A stretch of 64,000 nucleotides of DNA from Helicobacter sp. MIT 11-5569 (lineage in GTDB: Bacteria; Campylobacterota; Campylobacteria; Campylobacterales; Helicobacteraceae): positions 20,872 through 84,871 of the forward strand of contig NZ_JRPB02000008.1 in the NCBI RefSeq assembly GCF_000765695.2. Direction: 5' to 3'. Below are positions 53,580 through 61,671 of this stretch, piece after piece. Each line of letters begins with the position of its first letter. Within the stretch, counting starts at the first letter, position 1. The notes under the pieces were generated by a model. It was given only the letters and a program-made list of their open reading frames with translations. It had not been told where the DNA came from and did no database searches. Position numbers and translations under genes: made by a program.

Positions 53580-55009
53580 GAATTTTATTTACCTTTTTAT
53601 GGATTTTTGGGATTTATGGAAGTTTATTTGCAAATGAAACGCGCCTTTTTCCAGAAAATCCTAAAAGCCCAGAGAATTCTAAAAACATAGAAGATGTGCA
53701 AGATTTAAATCCGCAACAAGATAGAGAGTTGCAATATTTAGAACCACTAGAAACGCAATCTTTTTCTAAGAATTTGGAATCTCAAGATGATACATCTAGT
53801 CCGCAGATTCCATTGCCAAATGCAGTGATAGAAGATACTATTGAAGAAACTCCTAATTTAGACAATACAGAATCCCAAAATAACACACTAGAGATTCCAA
53901 ATACAGAAGAATTGCAAGATTTTACGCCACAAAATGCTATGCAGGATTCTATCTTACAAGAGAATGTTTCGCAAAACTCCCAAACTTCAAATCCTTTGGT
54001 AAAAAACATTTATTTAGAGGCTTTGACTCCTTTGGTGGATATTTTGTATGTGAATCAGGTGATTGCATTAGAATTTAAAATGCTTATATTTACGCAATAT
54101 TCTACTATCAATACAGAATTTATTTTTGAGGATTCTAATTTAAAAAATAGTGTTGAGGTGTTAAATCCAAAAGAAGAATGGGTATTAAATACAGAAGATT
54201 CTAGTTTGAAAAACACCTTTTATCTAAAGGTAAAACATTCTCAATTTGCAATTCCTAGCATTAAAGTGAATGTTAATACTGCTGATGGGCTAATCAGCGA
54301 AAGCCTTGCAGGAAGTGTTGGGAGAGCTATTAAATTAGAACGCAAAGGTATGTATTCTCAAGTCTTAGCGCAGAATCTTGAAATTTTGGACACCAAAATT
54401 ACGAGTTATGATTCTACGCAAAATCTCGCAGTTTTGCAACTGCAAAGTGTAATGGGGAATCTCTTTGATTTTCACCTTGAGAGTTACAAACAGCAAGGCA
54501 TTGAGAGTAAAAGTGGCAACTATAAACAAGCAGTAGCATTTTATTATGTGATTGTTCCAAAGCATCAAACGACAATTAGTTTTGATTATTTTAATACGCA
54601 AACTTCCAAATACCAAACTCTACAAATTCCAAATATTGCAAGTGAAGACAGAGTTAGCACACAAAGTGATATTAAACCAAAAAATAATTATCAATTCTTT
54701 AAAATTTCTTTAATGATTTTCTTTGCGCTACTATTTTTTGGGCTTTATTTATATAAGCGTAAAATCCTTTTTCTCTTGCTCGCGTTTCTTGCGCTAATAG
54801 CATTATTGTATTTTCTAACGCTTAAAAGTGAAGTAACGCTTAAAAGAAATGTCGCTCTTAGAATCCAACCAACCTTTAATTCTACGATTGTTTTAACGAC
54901 ACAAAATGAAACAAAGGCTGAAATTTTAGGGAATCGTAATAATTATTATAAAGTCTTGTTAGAAGATGAACATATCGGGTGGGTAAAAAAAGATGATATC
55001 CAAAATTAG
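53576..55009 (+). CDS. Membrane protein with long low-complexity N region and C-terminal SH3-like domain
   Basis: 477 residues. A signal or anchor segment (about 1-19) is followed by about 130 residues rich in Asn, Gln, Glu, Ser and Pro. A strand-rich domain (about 145-360), two membrane segments (about 376-393 and 397-416) and a bacterial SH3-like domain (about 424-477; ending with GWVKKDDIQN) follow. It could bind the cell wall or a partner. By position it resembles HP1349 of H. pylori, as I recall. It overlaps purQ by 4 bases and plsC by 17. Function unknown. Confidence 0.65.
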   Translation: MRILFTFLWIFGIYGSLFANETRLFPENPKSPENSKNIEDVQDLNPQQDRELQYLEPLETQSFSKNLESQDDTSSPQIPLPNAVIEDTIEETPNLDNTESQNNTLEIPNTEELQDFTPQNAMQDSILQENVSQNSQTSNPLVKNIYLEALTPLVDILYVNQVIALEFKMLIFTQYSTINTEFIFEDSNLKNSVEVLNPKEEWVLNTEDSSLKNTFYLKVKHSQFAIPSIKVNVNTADGLISESLAGSVGRAIKLERKGMYSQVLAQNLEILDTKITSYDSTQNLAVLQLQSVMGNLFDFHLESYKQQGIESKSGNYKQAVAFYYVIVPKHQTTISFDYFNTQTSKYQTLQIPNIASEDRVSTQSDIKPKNNYQFFKISLMIFFALLFFGLYLYKRKILFLLLAFLALIALLYFLTLKSEVTLKRNVALRIQPTFNSTIVLTTQNETKAEILGNRNNYYKVLLEDEHIGWVKKDDIQN

Positions 55010-55694
55010 AGCTTATAGCGCGTTGCTTTATATTCTATTAATAATGCCTCTTGTGATTGTGTGTATGTATGTGTTTAACACCTCACACCGTGCGATACGT
55101 AAGTTTATGGCTCTGCTATTTTTCAAACTTTTTAGAATCAAAGTTACTACGCAAGGCAGTCTTGACTCAAGCGCGCAGATTCTTATTATGAATCATCAAA
55201 GTTTTATGGATGTTATCTATTTTGAAGCAGTGCATCCCAATAATTTATGTTGGATTGCTAAAAAAGAGCTAGGTGAAGTTTTCTTATATGGACATGCACT
55301 CAAAGCACCAAAGATGATTTTAATCAATCGTGAGAGCAAAAAAGAGCTTGTATTTTTGCTAAGAGAAGCAAAAGAGCGTTTGGAGCAAGGAAGAATGTTG
55401 TGTATTTTTCCAGAAGGCACGCGTTCAAAAGGTGGCGAGAAATTACTTCCTTTTAAAAGTGGTGCAAAATTTTTAGTAGAAAATTTTAAACTAAAGGTGC
55501 AACCAGTGGTGTTTTGCGGAACGCGCAAGAGTTTAAATTTTGAAAAGCTAGATTTTGAAAACTCTCCCTTTAGTGTGCAGTATTTAGAATCTTTTACTCC
55601 AGAGAATCCAGATTGGTTTGAAGAGCTAGAAGCGCGTATGCAAGAAGTTTATTTAACAATGTATCAAAGGCAGAATGCATGCATGGAAGAATAG
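54993..55694 (+). CDS. plsC: 1-acyl-sn-glycerol-3-phosphate acyltransferase
   Basis: 233 residues. It acylates lysophosphatidic acid to phosphatidic acid at the inner membrane. An N-terminal membrane segment (about 10-30) precedes the acyltransferase motif NHQSFMD (HxxxxD) near residue 66 and the FPEGTRS glycerol-phosphate-binding motif near 136. Both ends overlap neighbouring genes (17 and 16 bases), consistent with one operon. Confidence 0.92.
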   Translation: MISKIRAYSALLYILLIMPLVIVCMYVFNTSHRAIRKFMALLFFKLFRIKVTTQGSLDSSAQILIMNHQSFMDVIYFEAVHPNNLCWIAKKELGEVFLYGHALKAPKMILINRESKKELVFLLREAKERLEQGRMLCIFPEGTRSKGGEKLLPFKSGAKFLVENFKLKVQPVVFCGTRKSLNFEKLDFENSPFSVQYLESFTPENPDWFEELEARMQEVYLTMYQRQNACMEE

Positions 55695-57151
55695 TGCGTT
55701 ATTTAAATAGTAATGGTAAGGGTGTTGTTATTAATGCTTCTAAAATGCTTTTTGATTTTAATAAAGAAGCTTGGCATGATAAAAAAGTAATGCCTATGGT
55801 TGGAATGTATGTAGAATTTCGCTGTAATGAAACACACCAAATCACAGATTGTAAGGTATCAAAATTTCAAGAATTTGGCGGAAATACAATGATTAGCGAG
55901 GCAGATTTTTGGCGTCATGATACTGATGAAGAGTTATTTACACTTCAAAGTAATGCGCGTGATGCAATCGTGCAGAAAATCTATAAAAGCACAGATTATA
56001 CAAAAATTACAGAAATTCCGCTCACTATCAAACTTGTAGATACGATTAAAACTTACTTTCATCAAGAGTTTTTAGCAATTTCTTTTTTAAACGATTTACC
56101 TGTAACTAAAGATGAGATTTTGTTTGATTATGCACATTTAAAACGTTTTGGGGTTAAGGCATTGGATAATCTACTCTTTAATGATAAAACCATAGCGAAG
56201 GACGATTTTATCGGAGAATTAAGCGTTATGACGCGTTTAGATTCCGCTTTTTCGGATTTTTCGCGCTACAATAACCTAAACTTAAAACAAATCTTTCAAG
56301 ATTCTTTTTTGCTAAAACAATGCCATTACCAAGCTTTAGTTGTAGCAATGAATAATTCAAGAGATAGTCAAAATCTAGCACAAAAACGCACAAATGCTCT
56401 AAAAAGTGATATTTTGTTGCTTGAGCGCAGAATCCAAGCGAATTTAGATGTTGATAAAAACACACAAAAATTAAACAAAGTCAAAAAAGAATTAGAAGAA
56501 ATGTTAAAAGCAGAAAAATATTATAGTGGGCTTTCTGCGCGCTTAACAGATATGAAAGAAAAATTTGAATCCCATTATTTAAAATCTTTTTCTGAGCTTT
56601 ATCAAAAAATTTATACAAGAATTTATAAAAAAGTCAAAAGCGGATTAGATATTTGTGTAACAATCTTAGATGATAAGATTTATCATAAAATTATAAAATC
56701 TGTTGCCTTTTCTAAAGGTTTTTTTAAGATTCCAGAAAATGACCGCGTTCCAAATATTATTTATTTTGTAGAACAATATATGGAGCATTTAAATAAAGAC
56801 CGACTAAATGAAAAAGACGCGTTGGCATATCGCTATGTTAATACAATCTGTAAAAAACATAGGAAATATTTTTTGATTATCTCTACAAATGAAAAGCGTG
56901 CGACAGAAATTAAGGTAAAAATTCTAAGCCAAAATAAATTTAATGTCGTAAAAACTGCTTACAAAAATACAGTCTATTTTGCAATGGTTAATGAGATGCG
57001 TTTTGACCGCATTTATATAGACCCAGAAAATGTATGGAAAAATCCAAATGAGTTAATCAAAGAAACAAAAGCATTAAAAATAAATGAAAATGCAAAATTT
57101 GCACTTTTGCCAAGCTCTATCAAAGAAAATCGTTTTGGTTTTGCAGATTAA
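55679..57151 (+). CDS. Unknown protein: cold-shock-like N terminus, coiled coil, receiver-like C terminus
   Basis: 490 residues. Residues 1-66 (GRIVRYLNSNGKGVVIN, then VGMYVEF) have the strand and glycine pattern of an OB-fold/cold-shock domain. The middle is helical, with a charged coiled coil at about 240-300. The last 95 residues alternate strands and helices (KYFLIISTNEKRATEIKVKI, FDRIYIDPENVW) like a degenerate receiver domain. All of this is by eye. No membrane segment is seen. It overlaps plsC by 16 bases and ends 71 bases before the DEAD-box helicase, which has its own promoter. An RNA-related role is possible. I do not recognise a named family. Confidence 0.6.
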   Translation: MHGRIVRYLNSNGKGVVINASKMLFDFNKEAWHDKKVMPMVGMYVEFRCNETHQITDCKVSKFQEFGGNTMISEADFWRHDTDEELFTLQSNARDAIVQKIYKSTDYTKITEIPLTIKLVDTIKTYFHQEFLAISFLNDLPVTKDEILFDYAHLKRFGVKALDNLLFNDKTIAKDDFIGELSVMTRLDSAFSDFSRYNNLNLKQIFQDSFLLKQCHYQALVVAMNNSRDSQNLAQKRTNALKSDILLLERRIQANLDVDKNTQKLNKVKKELEEMLKAEKYYSGLSARLTDMKEKFESHYLKSFSELYQKIYTRIYKKVKSGLDICVTILDDKIYHKIIKSVAFSKGFFKIPENDRVPNIIYFVEQYMEHLNKDRLNEKDALAYRYVNTICKKHRKYFLIISTNEKRATEIKVKILSQNKFNVVKTAYKNTVYFAMVNEMRFDRIYIDPENVWKNPNELIKETKALKINENAKFALLPSSIKENRFGFAD

Positions 57152-57166
57152 ATTTAACGCGTTTAA

Positions 57167-57175
57167 TGCTATAAT
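57167..57175 (+). promoter_or_regulatory. Extended -10 promoter of the DEAD-box helicase
   Basis: TGCTATAAT is a perfect extended -10 element (hexamer 57170-57175), 48 bases upstream of the ATG. The transcript should begin near 57181-57183. Confidence 0.65.
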
Positions 57176-57180
57176 CACAG

Positions 57181-57204
57181 CTTAGTTTTAAAAGTAAATC
57201 TAAG
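57181..57204 (+). promoter_or_regulatory. Predicted 5' stem-loop of the DEAD-box helicase mRNA
   Basis: CTTAG pairs with CTAAG and TTTA with TAAA, with one T-T mismatch between the two blocks and an AAAG loop. It begins at the expected transcript start and ends nine bases before the AAAAAGGGAA ribosome-binding site. It could stabilise the mRNA or serve in feedback by the helicase. Confidence 0.4.
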
Positions 57205-57222
57205 TCAAACAAAAAGGGAATT

Positions 57223-58830
57223 ATGAAAAAGCAGATTGATAGATGGGACATAGGGGAAGGTTTTGAGAGTTTTGGTTTTAAAAAGAATGTTTTAAGAGGG
57301 ATTAAAGAAGCGGGCTTTACAGAGCCTAGCCCAATCCAAAAAGAAGCGATTCCAATTATTTTAGATGGGCTAGATGTGATTGCTCAAGCGCAAACAGGCA
57401 CAGGAAAAACTGCGGCATTTGGCTTGCCACTCATTAATAATCTAAAAAATGATGGAAGTATTGAAGTGCTAATTGTTACGCCAACACGAGAACTTGCAAT
57501 GCAAATCAGTGATGAAATTTTTAAGCTTGGAAAATTCAATAGAGTTAAAACCGTCTCTCTCTTTGGTGGGCAGCCAATCAAGCGTCAAATTGAGCTTTTA
57601 GAAAAGCGTCCCCAAATCATTATTGCAACTCCGGGACGATTGCTAGACCATTTGCGCAATGAGCGTTTAAAGAATTTTTATCCAAGTGTTGTTGTGCTTG
57701 ATGAATCTGATGAAATGCTAGATATGGGATTCTTAGATGATATTGAAGAGATTTTTACTTATCTCTCTAACGACCGCCAAACATTGCTATTTTCCGCTAC
57801 GATGCCAACTCCAATCAAACATCTAGCACAGAAGATTCTAAACAATCCAAAACTCATTAAAGTAACGCCCGATGATGCGACTAATCAAGACATTTCCCAA
57901 CGTTACTATATCATCAATGAACAAGAGCGCGAAGACGCAATCGTGCGTTTGATTGATAGCGAAATGCCACAAAGGGCAATCATATTTACGCGCATGAAAA
58001 AAGAAGCAGATATTCTCTCTGAACGCTTGCTTGTGCGTGGTTACAAAGCAGGAGCATTGCATGGAGATATGGACCAAAGAGACCGCGTAAAATCCATAAA
58101 AGCATTTAAAGATTCTAGCATTGATATTTTAGTCGCGACAGATATTGCAGCTAGGGGGCTTGATATTAGCGGTGTGAGCCATGTTTTTAACTTCCATATC
58201 CCTCTAAATCCAGAATCTTATGTGCATCGTATCGGACGCACAGGTAGAGCGGGTAAAAAAGGAGTGGCAATCACATTAGCAACCCCTTTAGAGTTTAAAG
58301 AATTGCGCCGCATTAAAGAAAACACAAAGGCAAGCATTGCGCTTTATGAGATTCCAAGCATTCAAGATACAATGGACAAAAAAGATTCTAATATTTTAGA
58401 AAGAATCTTAAAACACGAAATCAGTGATGACGCATTGCGCCTTTATGAGCAAATGCGCGGTAATGCCGATATGACACAACTTGTTTGCAAGCTTCTTTCT
58501 ATGGTGCTTCAAGATTCCAAAGTGCTAGGACCAAATAAAATCGGTTTAAACAAAAAAGATTTAAATGCACTACAACTCCAGCTTGATAATGAAGGGCGCA
58601 AGGGAAAAAGAGAAGATAAACAAAGTCCAAGAAATGCAAATAAAAGAACCACGAATAAAAGAAGCTTGGATAAAGGCAATCGCAGCAACAGAAACAAAGA
58701 AGAAAAAGAGTATTGGGAAAAAGGGCAGAATCGCAAAAAAGATTTTAAAGACAGACAAAAGCCCCAAAATAAGAGAAACAGCAAAATTTCAAAAGAATCT
58801 AACAAAAAATCTACAAAAAGGAAAAAATAA
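57223..58830 (+). CDS. rhpA: DEAD-box ATP-dependent RNA helicase (RhpA-like)
   Basis: 535 residues. The order of motifs is complete: Q motif with PSPIQKEAIP, motif I AQTGTGKT, Ia PTRELAMQ, motif II DESD (Ser in place of Ala), motif III SAT, motif V ATDIAARGLD and motif VI HRIGRTGRAG. The C-terminal tail (about 445-535) is strongly basic and Asn-rich, as expected for RNA contact. RhpA is the single DEAD-box helicase of H. pylori and works with RNase J; the same role is inferred. The gene symbol follows that homology. Confidence 0.88.
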   Translation: MKKQIDRWDIGEGFESFGFKKNVLRGIKEAGFTEPSPIQKEAIPIILDGLDVIAQAQTGTGKTAAFGLPLINNLKNDGSIEVLIVTPTRELAMQISDEIFKLGKFNRVKTVSLFGGQPIKRQIELLEKRPQIIIATPGRLLDHLRNERLKNFYPSVVVLDESDEMLDMGFLDDIEEIFTYLSNDRQTLLFSATMPTPIKHLAQKILNNPKLIKVTPDDATNQDISQRYYIINEQEREDAIVRLIDSEMPQRAIIFTRMKKEADILSERLLVRGYKAGALHGDMDQRDRVKSIKAFKDSSIDILVATDIAARGLDISGVSHVFNFHIPLNPESYVHRIGRTGRAGKKGVAITLATPLEFKELRRIKENTKASIALYEIPSIQDTMDKKDSNILERILKHEISDDALRLYEQMRGNADMTQLVCKLLSMVLQDSKVLGPNKIGLNKKDLNALQLQLDNEGRKGKREDKQSPRNANKRTTNKRSLDKGNRSNRNKEEKEYWEKGQNRKKDFKDRQKPQNKRNSKISKESNKKSTKRKK

Positions 58831-59972
58831 TGGATTTCCAACCTTATCCTTTTGAAAAATTACAAGCACTCATTAAAGATATTCCCACGCAAGCAGGGCG
58901 TATCACACTTACCATTGGCGAGCCTCAATTCCCCACACCACAAAACATTTGCAATGCTCTAAAAGAAAATGTAGATTTGCTAAACAAATACCCAAAAACT
59001 GCGGGCGAAGAGTATGTTAAGGATTCTATGCGCAATTTTGTAAAGCGTAGATTTAATGTAGAACTACAGCCTAATGAGCTAATCCCGACTTTTGGGACGC
59101 GCGAAGTGCTTTTTAACTTCCCACAATTCTATCTTTTTAACAAAAAATCCCCAGTGATTGCGCACCCAAATCCTTTTTATCAAATTTACGAAGGCGCAGG
59201 CATTGCAGCAAAAGCAAAAACAATTTATATGCCTTTAATTGCTGCAAATGATTTTATGCCAAGCTTAACAAAAGAGCAAATGCAAGAATGCGATTTTGTG
59301 ATTCTAAATTCTCCAAACAACCCAACAGGGGCGACAATGCCGCTTGAGTTGCTAAAGCAATGGGTAGAATACGCATTAGAATACGACTTTTTACTATTAA
59401 ATGATGAATGTTATAGTGAAATTTATAGCCAAGACAAACCCGCGTCAATCCTACAAGCAAGCGTTGCAGTAGGCAATACAAACTTCAAAAACATTTTAGC
59501 ACTAAATTCTATTTCTAAACGTTCCAGCGCGCCCGGGCTTAGAAGTGGTTTTATTGCCGGAGATTCTGAAATTTTAAAGGAATATTTGCAATACCGCACT
59601 TATGTTGGTTGTGCCTCTCCTTTACCTTTGCAAAAAGCAGCAAGCATTGCGTGGAATGATGAAAAGCACACAGAATTTTCACGCGCACAATATGCAAAAA
59701 ACTTAGAGCTAGCAAAAGAAATTTTTAGCCCAAAGATTCCAAATTTGCCTATTCCTAGCGAGACTTTTTATGTATGGTTACCTGTTGATGATGATTTAGC
59801 CTTTACACGCAATCTCTTGCAACAAGAAAATATCTTAGTCTTGCCCGGAAGCTTTCTATCGCGCACAGACGCACAAGGCAAGAATCCCGGAAGCAATTTC
59901 GTGCGCTTAGCTTTAGTGTATGAAGAGACAATCATCAAAGACGCGCTTTTAAGGATTGCAAAATGGATATAA
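58830..59972 (+). CDS. PLP-dependent class I/II aminotransferase, probable succinyldiaminopimelate transaminase
   Basis: 380 residues. Fold type I features: LNSPNNPTGA (about 152-161), NDECYSEIYS with the cofactor Asp, and the Schiff-base lysine in SISKRSSAPGLRSG (about residue 231). The type and its neighbour murC match H. pylori HP0624, often assigned as DapC-like in lysine/diaminopimelate synthesis. Aspartate aminotransferase is the alternative. The ATG overlaps the helicase stop by one base, and the end overlaps murC by 10 bases. Confidence 0.8.
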   Translation: MDFQPYPFEKLQALIKDIPTQAGRITLTIGEPQFPTPQNICNALKENVDLLNKYPKTAGEEYVKDSMRNFVKRRFNVELQPNELIPTFGTREVLFNFPQFYLFNKKSPVIAHPNPFYQIYEGAGIAAKAKTIYMPLIAANDFMPSLTKEQMQECDFVILNSPNNPTGATMPLELLKQWVEYALEYDFLLLNDECYSEIYSQDKPASILQASVAVGNTNFKNILALNSISKRSSAPGLRSGFIAGDSEILKEYLQYRTYVGCASPLPLQKAASIAWNDEKHTEFSRAQYAKNLELAKEIFSPKIPNLPIPSETFYVWLPVDDDLAFTRNLLQQENILVLPGSFLSRTDAQGKNPGSNFVRLALVYEETIIKDALLRIAKWI

Positions 59973-61303
59973 GCATTAAAAGAATCCATTTTATTGGAAT
60001 CGGAGGGATTGGAATCTCCGCTTTAGCGAAATTTTTGCGCGCACAAGGCGTGGAGATTAGCGGTTCTGATGTGGCAGAGGGCTGTATTACAAAAGAATTA
60101 AAGCAAATGGGAATCAAGGTAAGCATTCCGCACACAAAAGACGCGATTTGTGGGCAAGATTTGGTGATTCACTCTGCGATTATCAAAGAAGATAATATCG
60201 AAGTGCAAGAAGCCAGAGCGCAAAATATTCCCGTGCTATCACGCAAGGAATCGCTAAAAATGATTTTGGCAAACAAAGAAGTTTTTGCAGTAGCTGGCGC
60301 GCATGGCAAAAGCACAACAACTGCGATTCTAAGCGCAATCTTGAAAGACGCAAGCGCGTTAATCGGCGCAGAAAGCAAAGAGTTTCACTCCAACACACGC
60401 GCTTTAAGTAGTAATCGCGTTGTCTTTGAAGCAGATGAGTCTGATAAAAGCTTTTTAGAGTGCAATCCCACTTGTGCGATTGTTACAAATGCCGAACCAG
60501 AGCATATGGAAACTTACGAACACGACTTAGAGAAGTTTCATCAAGCTTATAAAAGTTTTTTAGCTCTTGCAAAGATTTGTATTATCAATGCCGAAGATTC
60601 TTTTTTGGGCACATTAGAAGATTTGGGCAATACTTGCGTGCGTTTTTATCCGAGCAAGGATTTGCACAATATCCACTATATTGTAGAAAATAATATGCCA
60701 AAGACACAATTTGAGTTAATTTGTAACAACAAAGACTATGGGACATTTAGCGTGTATGGCTTAGGTGAGCATATCGCTATTGACGCAGCCCTTGCTATCT
60801 TAGCAGCTTCACAGATTCTACCTTTAAATGAGATTAGAAAAAATATCCAAAATTATTGTGGAATCAAAAAACGTTTTGATATTCTCACAGAAGGCGAGTG
60901 CATAATTATTGATGATTACGCACATCACCCCACAGAAATCACCGCTACTTTAAAAGCCCTTAGAAAATACCAAGAGCTAACAAACGCAAAACAATTAGTT
61001 GCAATTTGGCAGCCGCATAAATATTCACGCATTAAAGACAATCTGCAAGGCTTTGTAGAATGCTTTGAAGGTGTGGATTCCTTAGTGATTTTGCCTGTGT
61101 ATGCTGTGGGTGAAAATGCTATTGCGGTGGATTTTGCGAAGCTCTTTGCGCGATATAATCCTATTTTTGCCGATAATGTAGAACGTGATGGCGATGCTTT
61201 GTGTTTATTTAAAAACAACAAACAAATTGCGCGTTTAAAACAAGGAATCCTAGTAGGCTTTAACGCAGGGAATCTCACCTATGCACTTCGAGGAGGGATT
61301 TAA
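59963..61303 (+). CDS. murC: UDP-N-acetylmuramate-L-alanine ligase
   Basis: 446 residues. It adds L-Ala to UDP-MurNAc in the cytoplasm. FIGIGGIGISALAKFLRAQG (about 9-28) is the N-domain signature, GAHGKSTTT (about 113-121) the ATP-binding loop, and EADESDKSF and DDYAHHPTEI are conserved metal and substrate segments. AAGGATT lies upstream of the ATG. A downstream one-base overlap links it to the small membrane gene. Confidence 0.97.
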   Translation: MDISIKRIHFIGIGGIGISALAKFLRAQGVEISGSDVAEGCITKELKQMGIKVSIPHTKDAICGQDLVIHSAIIKEDNIEVQEARAQNIPVLSRKESLKMILANKEVFAVAGAHGKSTTTAILSAILKDASALIGAESKEFHSNTRALSSNRVVFEADESDKSFLECNPTCAIVTNAEPEHMETYEHDLEKFHQAYKSFLALAKICIINAEDSFLGTLEDLGNTCVRFYPSKDLHNIHYIVENNMPKTQFELICNNKDYGTFSVYGLGEHIAIDAALAILAASQILPLNEIRKNIQNYCGIKKRFDILTEGECIIIDDYAHHPTEITATLKALRKYQELTNAKQLVAIWQPHKYSRIKDNLQGFVECFEGVDSLVILPVYAVGENAIAVDFAKLFARYNPIFADNVERDGDALCLFKNNKQIARLKQGILVGFNAGNLTYALRGGI

Positions 61304-61668
61304 TGGCGCGCCTTATTGTGATTGTAGCCTTTGCAATTATCTTGCTAGCAATACTCACCCAGCTTTTAGCAAAATACAATGTCGTAAGCTACAAAATGCG
61401 CATTGGTGTTGGCATTGCATTATTAGGTATTGCAATAGGTATTGGAATCTTTACCTATCATCAAGACAAAAACGAAGAGCATTTAACAAAACTAGTCCAG
61501 AGCTTTTTACAAGGCGAAGCTTTACTTTGTCAAGTCGGCACACAAACCCTACAAGCGAGCAACAAAACCTTTAATTTCATCAGTGGCACATTAACTCTAA
61601 AAGGCAAAGAAGAGAGCAACAAACACACGATAATCCCACTAAAAGCTTGTGATAGAAAAGAGCCTTAA
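61303..61668 (+). CDS. Small membrane protein between murC and mutS2
   Basis: 121 residues. Two hydrophobic segments (about 1-22 and 30-51) are followed by a hydrophilic domain with two cysteines (LLCQVGTQTL and the final KACDRKEP). An ideal AGGAGGGA site lies inside the murC 3' end. By position it is equivalent to H. pylori HP0622, from memory. Function unknown. mutS2 follows after three bases. Confidence 0.75.
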   Translation: MARLIVIVAFAIILLAILTQLLAKYNVVSYKMRIGVGIALLGIAIGIGIFTYHQDKNEEHLTKLVQSFLQGEALLCQVGTQTLQASNKTFNFISGTLTLKGKEESNKHTIIPLKACDRKEP

Positions 61669-61671
61669 AGT

